Shown in pieces: positions 19,076-27,575 of a stretch of DNA of 39,591 bases (position 1 is the stretch's first letter; the number at the start of each line of letters is the position of its first letter). A program made the position numbers and the translations under genes. The notes under the pieces are model-generated. The model was not told the DNA's origin and ran no database searches. It saw only the letters and a list, made by a program, of their open reading frames with translations. This DNA is from Bacteroidota bacterium (lineage in GTDB: Bacteria > Bacteroidota > Bacteroidia > JABEUT01). Location of the stretch: assembly GCA_013288205.1 (NCBI GenBank), contig JABDCH010000015.1, forward strand, positions 1 to 39,591, written 5' to 3'.

Positions 19076-20242
19076 TTACTTTTTGCAACAAGCTGTCGCC
19101 ATGATCCGCGTTTCCTTATCACTTTCCATATAGTCGGAAATGGCAGGGTTCGCTATAAAATGGCCTTGCTCCATGCACTTTTCAACAACAGCCGGAATTT
19201 CTGTGAACCCGATCTGGTCTTTCAAAAAGGCATGGACGGCAATTTCGTTGGCCGCATTCAGAATACAAGGCATATTGCCGCCTTTTTTCATGGCATCGAA
19301 AGCTAATTGTATGGCAGGAAAAGAAGTAAAATCAGGTTTTTCAAAGGTGAGGGAAGGATAGGATGCAAAGTCAAACCGCTTGAAGGAAGAATACACACGA
19401 TTTGGATAAAAGAAGGCATATTGAATCGGCAGTTTCATATCGGGCAAACCCATTTGTGCTTTGATGGAGCCATCTTCAAACTGCACCAATGAATGAATGA
19501 TAGATTGCGGATGAATTATGACTTCAATCTGTTCGGGGCGAAGTGCAAATAGCCAGGCAGCTTCGATAATTTCAAGTCCTTTATTCATCAGCGTTGCCGA
19601 GTCAATGGTTATTTTGGCACCCATGCTCCAGTTGGGGTGTTTCAGGGCATCTTCCTTTTTAACCGTTTCCAAAAACTTGCTGTCTTTTCCACGGAATGGT
19701 CCGCCGGATGCGGTAAGAATAATTTTTTCAATCGTATTATGGAATTCTCCGGCCAGGCATTGAAAAATAGCGGAGTGTTCCGAATCAACCGGGTAAATGT
19801 TCACTCCCTTTGCTTTAGCTGCTTCGGTAACCAATGCGCCTGCAACTACTAATGTTTCTTTATTGGCAAGGGCTATTTGTTTTCCGGCCTCAATAGCAGC
19901 CAGCGTGGAGCGCAAGCCTGCAAAACCCACTATGGCCGCCAATACTATATGGATGCTTTCCATTTGTACTACTTGGCAAAGTGCATCGGCCCCCGCATAT
20001 ACTTTTATGTCGTGTTTTTGCAGGGCATCTTTTACATAAAGGTATTTCGATTCTTCCCCTACTACAATTGCATTGGGCAAAAATTCTATAGCCTGTTGAA
20101 TCAATAAGTCGGCATTGTTTTGAGCGGTAAGCACTTCAACCTGCAGCTTATCCATATTGGCACGCACAATATCGAGCGCTTGTTTACCGATAGAGCCGGT
20201 AGAGCCAAGAATGGCGATATTTTTTTTAGCGGGTTGTGTCAT
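19076..20242 (-). CDS. dxr: 1-deoxy-D-xylulose 5-phosphate reductoisomerase
   Basis: ILGSTGSIGKQALDIV; LANKETLVVAG; PVDSEHSAIFQCL; LTASGGPFR; HPNWSMGAKITIDSATLMNKGLE. Confidence 0.97.
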   Translation of the reverse strand: MTQPAKKNIAILGSTGSIGKQALDIVRANMDKLQVEVLTAQNNADLLIQQAIEFLPNAIVVGEESKYLYVKDALQKHDIKVYAGADALCQVVQMESIHIVLAAIVGFAGLRSTLAAIEAGKQIALANKETLVVAGALVTEAAKAKGVNIYPVDSEHSAIFQCLAGEFHNTIEKIILTASGGPFRGKDSKFLETVKKEDALKHPNWSMGAKITIDSATLMNKGLEIIEAAWLFALRPEQIEVIIHPQSIIHSLVQFEDGSIKAQMGLPDMKLPIQYAFFYPNRVYSSFKRFDFASYPSLTFEKPDFTSFPAIQLAFDAMKKGGNMPCILNAANEIAVHAFLKDQIGFTEIPAVVEKCMEQGHFIANPAISDYMESDKETRIMATACCKK

Positions 20243-20358
20243 TTTGCGGGGCTAAAATACGCATTAAATCTGCAGGAAAGCAAGACGGGTAGCCCTCTAA
20301 GTTATCTGAATAAAATATTTTTGTACCTTTGGCTATACAAATCAAAAACAAAATACCT

Positions 20359-20901
20359 ATGAAAACCATTATTTCAGCTATTGCCATTGCTGCAGCCTTT
20401 TCCGCATGTACCCCTATGGGAAATAAAAATATGGCAGATGACAGGGTTTCAAAAAATGAGGCCATGATGACTAAGTTTTACGATGAAGTAATCAATAAGC
20501 ACAATACAGCGATGATTGATTCTCTCGTCGCTTCTGATTATGTGGAACATTGCGTTACTCCCGGATACACCGCTGACCGCAACGGGCTAAAGAAAGGATG
20601 GGAAGATTTTGTTAAGGCATACCCGGATATGAATTGCAAAATACACTTTATGGTAGCAGATTCGGATTGTGTAACTACACAATATACCTTTACAGGAACC
20701 AATACCGGTTCTATGATGGGTATGCCTGCTACGGGCAAAAAGGTAAATGTTGACGGTGTGGATATTGTACGTTACAAAAATGGCAAAGCAACGGAACACT
20801 GGGGATATATGGAAGAAATGAAAATGATGATGCAATTGGGCATGATGCCCGGCATGGGAGGAAGTGACAGCACTAAAGCTGACAACAGCAAAAAAATGTA
20901 A
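20359..20901 (+). CDS. Ester cyclase/SnoaL-like lipoprotein
   Basis: From ATG at 20359: MKTIISAIAIAAAFSACTP (lipobox); YDEVINKHNTAMIDSLVASDYVEHC...GKKVNVDGVDIVRYKNGKATEHWGYMEEM. Confidence 0.8.
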   Translation: MKTIISAIAIAAAFSACTPMGNKNMADDRVSKNEAMMTKFYDEVINKHNTAMIDSLVASDYVEHCVTPGYTADRNGLKKGWEDFVKAYPDMNCKIHFMVADSDCVTTQYTFTGTNTGSMMGMPATGKKVNVDGVDIVRYKNGKATEHWGYMEEMKMMMQLGMMPGMGGSDSTKADNSKKM

Positions 20902-20930
20902 ATAAAAGAACGCAGTTTAGTTAAACAAAA

Positions 20931-20950
20931 AAGCCCCGTAAATGGGGCTT
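20931..20950. terminator. Bidirectional hairpin terminator between convergent genes
   Basis: AAAAAAGCCCC-gtaaat-GGGGCTTTTC, T/A-rich on both sides. Confidence 0.8.
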
Positions 20951-20974
20951 TTCTTTTTATACAGAGATCCCTTA

Positions 20975-21910
20975 TTAAATATTAAATACTCTCGAAATAG
21001 AAAACCCTAATTTAAAGCCGCCTTTCAGCCAGTTGCTTTGTGTGTAAGGAATAATGTTGTTTTCGTCAAGATAAGATGCATTGGTAAAATTTATTTCAAA
21101 TACGTGTCCGCCTGTTTCCACTTCATATCCTATGGAAAAAGGGTTATGATAAGGGTTTGCTGTATTGTTCATCCGGTAAGAAGAAATGATATAGTAATAG
21201 TCGAAAACCAAGCTGGAATGTTTATTAAACATAAAGCGGGCGCCGGTTGCTACAAAAGGAATATTATTTTGGTCACTAGCGCCATTGTCTGAATTAACGG
21301 CAGCTAATACATAGTTGCGGTGCTGGAATCCACCCAACAGTTCCCAGGAGATACGGTCGTTAAAACGACGGTCTAAAATAAATTCGCTGAAATAAGATAA
21401 TTTATCGCTGATAGAACGGGGAGTAGCAGAATCGGCCCCGGTATAAAAGGTAGAATTGAGTTCGGGGGTCACGCCCACATCTTCGTACAATGCCAGTGAT
21501 ACGGGAGTAGTGGATGTTTGTGTGATGAGTTTATATTTTACGTCCAGGTCTATCAACTCCTGTTCCTTACTTCTCGAAACGCCAATCATCAGGTTTTTAA
21601 CTAATCCGAACTGAAAAGCAAAGTCAATATCGGAGGCTATGTCAAATCCATAAAATGTATGGAATCCTCCATTGCCTTCTCCGCCCACATTGCCGAACCG
21701 GTGCAGTATAAAAAATTCCATTACGCCGGGATCAACAATCTTGGTGGTTTGCACATTGATGAGTTTGGTGTCTTTCCAGGTAGGTGATATTTTTTGGGCC
21801 TCATTATGGGTGCTGTCAACAAGTTTCAAGAGATCTTGCTGTGATGTTGCAGCCAAGGGAATAAAAAATAATCCCAGGACAAGGAGTAAGGAAGAGTATG
21901 TTGTTTTCAT
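20975..21910 (-). CDS. DUF5777-like beta-barrel protein
   Basis: ORF 311 aa; signal peptide; VMEFFILHRFGNVGG...FYGFDIASDIDFAFQFGLVKNLMIGVSRS. Confidence 0.7.
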   Translation of the reverse strand: MKTTYSSLLLVLGLFFIPLAATSQQDLLKLVDSTHNEAQKISPTWKDTKLINVQTTKIVDPGVMEFFILHRFGNVGGEGNGGFHTFYGFDIASDIDFAFQFGLVKNLMIGVSRSKEQELIDLDVKYKLITQTSTTPVSLALYEDVGVTPELNSTFYTGADSATPRSISDKLSYFSEFILDRRFNDRISWELLGGFQHRNYVLAAVNSDNGASDQNNIPFVATGARFMFNKHSSLVFDYYYIISSYRMNNTANPYHNPFSIGYEVETGGHVFEINFTNASYLDENNIIPYTQSNWLKGGFKLGFSISRVFNI

Positions 21911-21922
21911 ATCGAGAGGGTA

Positions 21923-22474
21923 TTACTTAGCGGTATAAGGCTTCATGCCGGCAGTAAGGCTTACAGCGATTTGCTTGGCTACATCGCTTCCAATTACGCT
22001 TGGCACTTTAATATTGTAGTCAGATGGCTTCACAGCAAATTTTGCAGCCAGAAAGATAATACCATTTTTAATGGTGATGGTTCCGGGAATGGTAATGCTT
22101 TTCTTTACACCATGCATATCCATCTCACCTGCAACAGTTATATTATTCACTCCATCTTTTTTGTAGTCGACTTTTTCATTCACCTTGCCTTTGAACACGG
22201 CATGCGGATACTTATTGCTTTCCATATAATCCTCATTAAAGTGCTCCTGCATCAGTTGTTTCCGGAAAATGAACTGACTAATTGTAATGCTGATTTGTAC
22301 ATCGCCTGTAGCTGTGCTCATTACCGGCTTCGAACTGGTGTTTACAGCAGTAATGTCTTCAATGGTTGCCGCAGAAAAGAAAGTTACCTTGCAGGAATCG
22401 GCTATATAAATTTGAGCCTTGCCTTTTGCAATAAACAAAAGGGATGCTATTAAAAATATCGTTAGTTTTTTCAT
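21923..22474 (-). CDS. YceI family protein
   Basis: IADSCKVTFFSAATIEDITAVNTSSKP...YMESNKYPHAVFKGKV...VAGEMDMHGVKKSITIPGTITI. Confidence 0.88.
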   Translation of the reverse strand: MKKLTIFLIASLLFIAKGKAQIYIADSCKVTFFSAATIEDITAVNTSSKPVMSTATGDVQISITISQFIFRKQLMQEHFNEDYMESNKYPHAVFKGKVNEKVDYKKDGVNNITVAGEMDMHGVKKSITIPGTITIKNGIIFLAAKFAVKPSDYNIKVPSVIGSDVAKQIAVSLTAGMKPYTAK

Positions 22475-22486
22475 GGTTTTGTTTTA

Positions 22487-22879
22487 TTATTGTGGACATC
22501 CCCTATCCATCCATGCCTTGAATTTCGGCAACATACAGGAAGGATCCCAACCAGCCTGAGATGTTAATGGCATACGGGGTAAGTTACCAAATAAGGCCCC
22601 GGCAAGCAATCCATTCTGGTAATTTGCATATATACCTGAGTAGGTAGAATAATCATACCCGCTGGCGGAGCCATAGGAATGACAGGATGCATTATTTACT
22701 CCACACTGAACATTAATTATCGCCTGCATCGTATTGCTATCGGAAGAGTATGTAAGTTTTGTTGTATCGCAATTGGAAAGCTTAACAGTGGCAGGAACAG
22801 CGCCTTGTTTGTCTTCGCAGGAGTAGATAATAATAACGGCCAGCAATACAATAGCGCTGAGGATGAATCGGGTTTTCAT
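22487..22879 (-). CDS. Cytochrome c-like lipoprotein with CX6CH motif
   Basis: Start at ATG 22879 (MKTRFILSAIVLLAVIIIYSCEDK); IINVQCGVNNASCHSYGSA...WMDRGCPQ. Confidence 0.65.
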   Translation of the reverse strand: MKTRFILSAIVLLAVIIIYSCEDKQGAVPATVKLSNCDTTKLTYSSDSNTMQAIINVQCGVNNASCHSYGSASGYDYSTYSGIYANYQNGLLAGALFGNLPRMPLTSQAGWDPSCMLPKFKAWMDRGCPQ

Positions 22880-23025
22880 AAATGATATATAAGTTACAAA
22901 TATAACACTCTGCAATACCCAGGGGTGTTATCTAATCGAATAGATGAACTTTTAAGCAAAAGGTTGGATAGGCAGCCGTATTATTTTTTCTTTAACAAGG
23001 ACCATATCTTTTCAGCACTCCATAA

Positions 23026-23056
23026 AAAAGGCATACGTAAAATACATATGCCTTTT
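23026..23056 (-). terminator. Hairpin terminator downstream of the globin-like lipoprotein
   Basis: AAAAGGCATA-cgtaaaataca-TATGCCTTTT with T-run on minus strand. Confidence 0.75.
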
Positions 23057-23084
23057 GTTTTTTGTGTGAACGTGTGATGAGATA

Positions 23085-23618
23085 TTATTGTCCGATAACG
23101 TCTGGAGCGAGCGATGCAGCAGCAGTCATTAAACCGGTTGAATCTGCTTTCGACCATTTGCATTGGTGAATGGCAGTAGCCAAATCTCCGGCCAGCGAAG
23201 TAAATTGGGGCGTGGTAATATGCATTCCGTGGTGAACTTGCATCATCGAAACGCCTAAGCCCTGGCTGGCACCGGGTCCATCATAAATATTAGGTCCGCC
23301 GGTTGCAGTAACCAGGAAGTTATACAAGCTCGATACGAAATTGTATTCATTATTGGCATTGCCATTGAATGCAGCAACAAAAATGCTGTTGATGTTATTA
23401 TCGGCAACTACATTGGCTACAAAGTGGGTATTCAACGAATCTATACCTGCATACATGCCTTCATTACTGAAAATGGTGTTTGCATACGGATTGGCTGTAA
23501 CTGTAGTGGTGGTATTGGTTCCGGGCTGCGTTACGGTATTAGTTTTAGTGCAGCTTGCCAGGAAAAAGGAAGCCATAATCATGGAGCTTCCCATCAGCAT
23601 AAATTTTACTTTTCTCAT
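23085..23618 (-). CDS. Lipoprotein with group 1 truncated hemoglobin-like domain
   Basis: Lipobox FFLASCTK; MYAGIDSLNTHFVANVVADNNINSIF...TATGGPNIYDG...MMQVHHGMHITTPQFTSLAGDLATAI parallels the TrHb1 pattern (...GGPEPYTG...[26 protein letters not shown] in mycobacterial HbN). Confidence 0.75.
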   Translation of the reverse strand: MRKVKFMLMGSSMIMASFFLASCTKTNTVTQPGTNTTTTVTANPYANTIFSNEGMYAGIDSLNTHFVANVVADNNINSIFVAAFNGNANNEYNFVSSLYNFLVTATGGPNIYDGPGASQGLGVSMMQVHHGMHITTPQFTSLAGDLATAIHQCKWSKADSTGLMTAAASLAPDVIGQ

Positions 23619-23644
23619 AGGTTTTGTTTTTTATTTGTTAGGAA

Positions 23645-24070
23645 TTAATTGCGGATACATAAAAATCTTTTCATGGCAGATAAGCCTCCCATCATGCCTG
23701 CTACAGGGCAAGTAGGGCCATTTGCAACAATGGCTTTAAGTGTAATATCAGCATTTGTCCAGGTGCTTAGTTTTTGCTGAATATCGGCCTTGGTTATTTC
23801 ATCAGGATAAAATACTACACTCACAATTTTATCGGCAGGTTTAAGGCAGGTTGCTAATACACCGCTTGTTTTTTGCAGTTGTGTGTTCAGTATAGCAAAG
23901 GTGTTGTTGTCCTTAACACTGCTCAAATCAAAAAGAGCAAAGTTTTTTGGTTTTAATTTTTCTGCCGGTGTAGGCCCATTCCAGTTAGCCCAGGTAAAAA
24001 GACTGAAGAACAAAGCTACCAATGCTATGCCGCTGATTTTAAAGATACGTTTTAGTCTATTCTTTTTCAT
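23645..24070 (-). CDS. Hypothetical exported/membrane-anchored protein
   Basis: Start at ATG 24070 (MKKNRLKRIFKISGIALVALFFSLFTWANW); 26 nt upstream of the globin gene on the same strand. Confidence 0.6.
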   Translation of the reverse strand: MKKNRLKRIFKISGIALVALFFSLFTWANWNGPTPAEKLKPKNFALFDLSSVKDNNTFAILNTQLQKTSGVLATCLKPADKIVSVVFYPDEITKADIQQKLSTWTNADITLKAIVANGPTCPVAGMMGGLSAMKRFLCIRN

Positions 24071-24178
24071 TTTGTATGGTTTAAATAGGTTACGTAAAGG
24101 GCATATACGCAATAAGTCTATTCACGGATTTGCAAGCATCGAAATAGTTTAGCAAGCCCAATTCTTTTTTGAGAAATA

Positions 24179-24212
24179 AAAAAGGCCTGTGCCTTTGTGC
24201 ACAAGCCTTTTG
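24179..24212 (-). terminator. Hairpin terminator after choice-of-anchor V-like gene
   Basis: AAAAGGCcTGTGC-cttt-GTGCACAaGCCTTTT, minus-strand T-run. Confidence 0.7.
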
Positions 24213-24235
24213 GGTTATGTTTAGCGGGAGAACTT

Positions 24236-25102
24236 TTATTTCGCTACCATCATTCTTCCTATGGTAGATTTGTTGTTAGCTGTAAGTTCCACAAGATAAA
24301 TTCCGGGTGTGATGCCGGAAGGAAGTATTAATGCTTGAGTATGTTCGCCTTCACTTACTGTATTGTTTAGCAGGGTGGCTATTTTCCGGCCATCCATCCC
24401 ATACATATTTATTTCTACATTAGTTGAGTGCGGCAAGGTGTAGGTAATATTAATTTGTGTTCCCCTGGCAGGATTTGGGAATAATGAAAAAGAAGTTTTT
24501 GCGTTTTCGATAGCGCTTATACCGGCATCTATATTTTCCGGAATTATAAGTGTTGAGGGATAAACATAAGTACCTGTAGCAACTGAGTTTCCGTTGCCGC
24601 AATTAAATGCGCCGTAAAATGTTACCGAACCCGTACCTACTGCGGGTGCTTTCCAGTGGAAAGACCAGGTCATGGAATCGGTTGCACTATAGCCATATTG
24701 GGTTTGTTCCATATATTGAAGAGAACCCACGGATAAAAGTTGAGTAGTGCTGGTATTTGTAACAATCATTTTACCTAGTGGAGCACCGCCCGTAGTTTGA
24801 GGTGATATTTCAAAACCGAAAGAACCATAGCCTATTTTAACCGCTTTGGCAGTTATGGTATATACCGTATCAGGTGAATAACCCGCAGCAGGCACATTGG
24901 AAGAAATCCAGGCTTGAGGGCTTTGCAAAGAATGTGAGTTATGACAGTTGGAATAGTCGCATGTTTTTCCACCGTCATGAGGCGAGCCTGTATAGCCCGC
25001 AAGTGGTCCATAGTAATAGGCCTTACTGTTATTGATACCGGTGAAATAGAGGAGAACCCCTACTATAAGAGTCATTGAAATAGTAACGATTTTCTTTTTC
25101 AT
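24236..25102 (-). CDS. Choice-of-anchor V-like domain protein with T9SS C-terminal sorting domain
   Basis: GYTGSPHDGGKTCDYSNCHNSHS near N-terminus; C-term SLFPNPARGTQINITYTLP...ITPGIYLVELTANNKSTIGRMMVAK. Confidence 0.8.
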   Translation of the reverse strand: MKKKIVTISMTLIVGVLLYFTGINNSKAYYYGPLAGYTGSPHDGGKTCDYSNCHNSHSLQSPQAWISSNVPAAGYSPDTVYTITAKAVKIGYGSFGFEISPQTTGGAPLGKMIVTNTSTTQLLSVGSLQYMEQTQYGYSATDSMTWSFHWKAPAVGTGSVTFYGAFNCGNGNSVATGTYVYPSTLIIPENIDAGISAIENAKTSFSLFPNPARGTQINITYTLPHSTNVEINMYGMDGRKIATLLNNTVSEGEHTQALILPSGITPGIYLVELTANNKSTIGRMMVAK

Positions 25103-25226
25103 GTACTATGGTGTGGTATGTTTGGGCGCAAAACTATAAGAATAATTCGGTAAAAAAGGTGATATAGATACGGTCTCCACCCTTTCAGATGAATTTGGTC
25201 TAAAAAGGTTGTGTACAATGGAAGGT

Positions 25227-25628
25227 TTAGAAAATCTTTTCTACTAAAAGATAGGTAATAACCGATACGCTGCCTGTAAGAACCATTCCCCAGATAATAT
25301 CTATGATTACAATTTCGATGGGCCATTTGGCAATGGTAGCCATATTGGTAAGGTCGTATGTTGCATAGCATAGAGCGCCCAACAATGCTCCATTTAATAT
25401 GGCTGTTTGCCATCGTGATTCCTTTAATGAAGGGTTAACTGCAAAAAAGAGAATGCCTCCGATAAATATCAGGTAGAAAATAATCGCGGCAACCCAATTG
25501 GGATTATCCGATAGAATAAAACCCAGCTTTTGCTTGTAATAGTTTTTAGAAATAACACCTAGCCAAACCATATCCAATGCAAAAAAGGAGAGGAGGGCGA
25601 TAAAGTAGGAAGTAATGAGTTTGAGCAT
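25227..25628 (-). CDS. DUF2177-family membrane protein
   Basis: Start at ATG 25628; FALDMVWLGVISKNYYKQKLGF...LLGALCYATYDLTNMATIAKWP. Confidence 0.8.
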   Translation of the reverse strand: MLKLITSYFIALLSFFALDMVWLGVISKNYYKQKLGFILSDNPNWVAAIIFYLIFIGGILFFAVNPSLKESRWQTAILNGALLGALCYATYDLTNMATIAKWPIEIVIIDIIWGMVLTGSVSVITYLLVEKIF

Positions 25629-25704
25629 AGGGATAGGTTTAATACAAATGTAAATATAAAACCATCTATTGGTTATATTTGCCATTCAGATAAAAAAGAA
25701 ACAG

Positions 25705-26514
25705 ATGCCACTTGCCGAACTTTTAAAACAAATAGATGACTTACAAGCCAGAATAGACTCGTATGGCAAGCTAGATAGTGAAGTCTTGAAAAAGGTAAAC
25801 TACAAATTCAGACTTGACTGGAACTACAACTCCAATGTAATGGAAGGAAATTCCCTTACAAGAATGGAAACCCGCACTGTAATGATAAACAATATTACAG
25901 TAGAGGGCAAGCCATTAAAGGATATAATTGAAATGCGGGGACATGATAATGTCATCAACAATATTTTGAAAATCGGTAAAGGCGAATTGAATCTGTCGGA
26001 AGCAAGGATTAAAGAGATACACAAAAGTATTATGTATGAAGATGACCCTGAAAAAAAGCAGGGCATCGGAATATGGAAAACACATAATAACTATTTATAT
26101 AATTATAAAAACGAAAGGGTAGATTTCACTCCATTCACGGAAGTAAAAGACAAAATGCATGAGTTGGTAAATTGGTTAAGTGCTCAATCTGATAAAATTA
26201 AGGCAAAAGATAAAGAGGCATTGCATCCTGTTGTATTGGCATTTGAATTTCATTTGAAGTATATACACATCCATCCCTTTTATGACGGTAATGGTAGAAC
26301 AGCACGTATATTTATGAATTTAATTCTGATTGCATTCGGTTATCTACCTGTGATTGTGAAATTGGAAGAAAAGAAACAATATTATCAATACCTGGGTGAT
26401 GTTGCCGATTATGGTGGCTCCCCTGATTTGTTTTATGAGTTTATGGGTGGATTGCTTGTGAGGTCGCAGGAGGAGGTTCTTAAGGCCCTTAAGGGAGAGG
26501 GCATTGAAGAATAG
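25705..26514 (+). CDS. Fic family protein with N-terminal inhibitory motif
   Basis: Fic core IHPFYDGNGRTARIFMN; inhibitory (S/T)xxxE(G/N) match SNVMEG; start MPLAELLKQ at 25705. Confidence 0.93.
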   Translation: MPLAELLKQIDDLQARIDSYGKLDSEVLKKVNYKFRLDWNYNSNVMEGNSLTRMETRTVMINNITVEGKPLKDIIEMRGHDNVINNILKIGKGELNLSEARIKEIHKSIMYEDDPEKKQGIGIWKTHNNYLYNYKNERVDFTPFTEVKDKMHELVNWLSAQSDKIKAKDKEALHPVVLAFEFHLKYIHIHPFYDGNGRTARIFMNLILIAFGYLPVIVKLEEKKQYYQYLGDVADYGGSPDLFYEFMGGLLVRSQEEVLKALKGEGIEE

Positions 26515-26517
26515 AAT

Positions 26518-27504
26518 ATGATCAGGGTAATACAAGATACGAAGCAAATAGCGATATTACATAAAAGGTTTCATGACCATCTTAACTCATTTTTTACCAA
26601 AGGTATAAGGTGCTATGTGGGGTATCCAAGTGGGCGCTTCCTTGATACTGTCAAATATTCACCGGAATTAAATATTTGGATTTCTGTTAGAGAGCATGAT
26701 AATAAATATTGGAATGGATTTGGAATTGGTGAGCCTAAGGAAGGTCAGAATAAATCTTTAAAAGGCGAGATTAATTTCGCATATGATGGAAAAAATAAAA
26801 GAATTTCCGGTGTATTTGCTCATGATGATTCAGGAAGAGTCTTAGCGCTTCATAGAGGAAAAATTGGTGGAGGGAAAAAGGGTGTAGGAAAGAAATTATT
26901 CACGGAAAATTTCAGAGGTGATTTTTTAACTGCTATCGAAGAGGACAGCGAAACAAAGTTTTGTTTGGTTGGTGATTTGAATTCGACATATTTTCCCATA
27001 CAAGTCGCAACATTTATCAAAGAAATTCAACGTGTAAAAAATCTTTCATATAAAGCTACCACTAATGAATTTAGCGAATTGGAAAATTTTAACTATACAG
27101 CTGAACACTTTGGGAGAATTGAAACTGAAAAGAGTGGAAAAATGGAAATTGAAAGGACTCACGGCATAGTGGTAAATGAACTCGCTCAAGAATTACAACG
27201 AAGAAATTATTTAATTGGCAATGATAAGAATAGGGATTTATATACCCATAACACAAAACAGATTGATCGACTATTTGAGATTAAAACAAGCTGTGCAACT
27301 CAAAATCTTTATGCTGCAGTTGGGCAATTAATTGTTTATAGCATTCCTATAAAAAAACCGGTTGCTCTTTTTATCGTTATTCCTGATCAGCTAAATTCAA
27401 GGGTTTTGACTAGGCTTTTGGGGATTGGCATTAAACCGATTTATTACAAATGGATGAATAGCATCCCCATATTTGAAAATCTTGATGAAAATTTGAATTT
27501 GTGA
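26518..27504 (+). CDS. Hypothetical protein with predicted PD-(D/E)XK nuclease-like C-terminal domain
   Basis: IDRLFEIKTSCATQNLYAAVGQLIVYSI resembles D...(D/E)XK followed by the AxGQLxxY helix; 3 nt after the fic stop. Confidence 0.6.
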   Translation: MIRVIQDTKQIAILHKRFHDHLNSFFTKGIRCYVGYPSGRFLDTVKYSPELNIWISVREHDNKYWNGFGIGEPKEGQNKSLKGEINFAYDGKNKRISGVFAHDDSGRVLALHRGKIGGGKKGVGKKLFTENFRGDFLTAIEEDSETKFCLVGDLNSTYFPIQVATFIKEIQRVKNLSYKATTNEFSELENFNYTAEHFGRIETEKSGKMEIERTHGIVVNELAQELQRRNYLIGNDKNRDLYTHNTKQIDRLFEIKTSCATQNLYAAVGQLIVYSIPIKKPVALFIVIPDQLNSRVLTRLLGIGIKPIYYKWMNSIPIFENLDENLNL

Positions 27505-27575
27505 TACTATTCAATGTCCAGAAAAACTACTACATTCCTTTAGGTAAAAAATGAATACTACAGATTTCTAATTTC

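Noticed and set aside
19140-20107. Multiple plus-strand ORFs antisense to dxr
   Set aside because: Overlap a conserved housekeeping gene; composition artefacts.
20587-20835. His-rich minus ORF antisense to the ester cyclase gene
   Set aside because: Arises from Met-rich codons on the opposite strand; no independent support.
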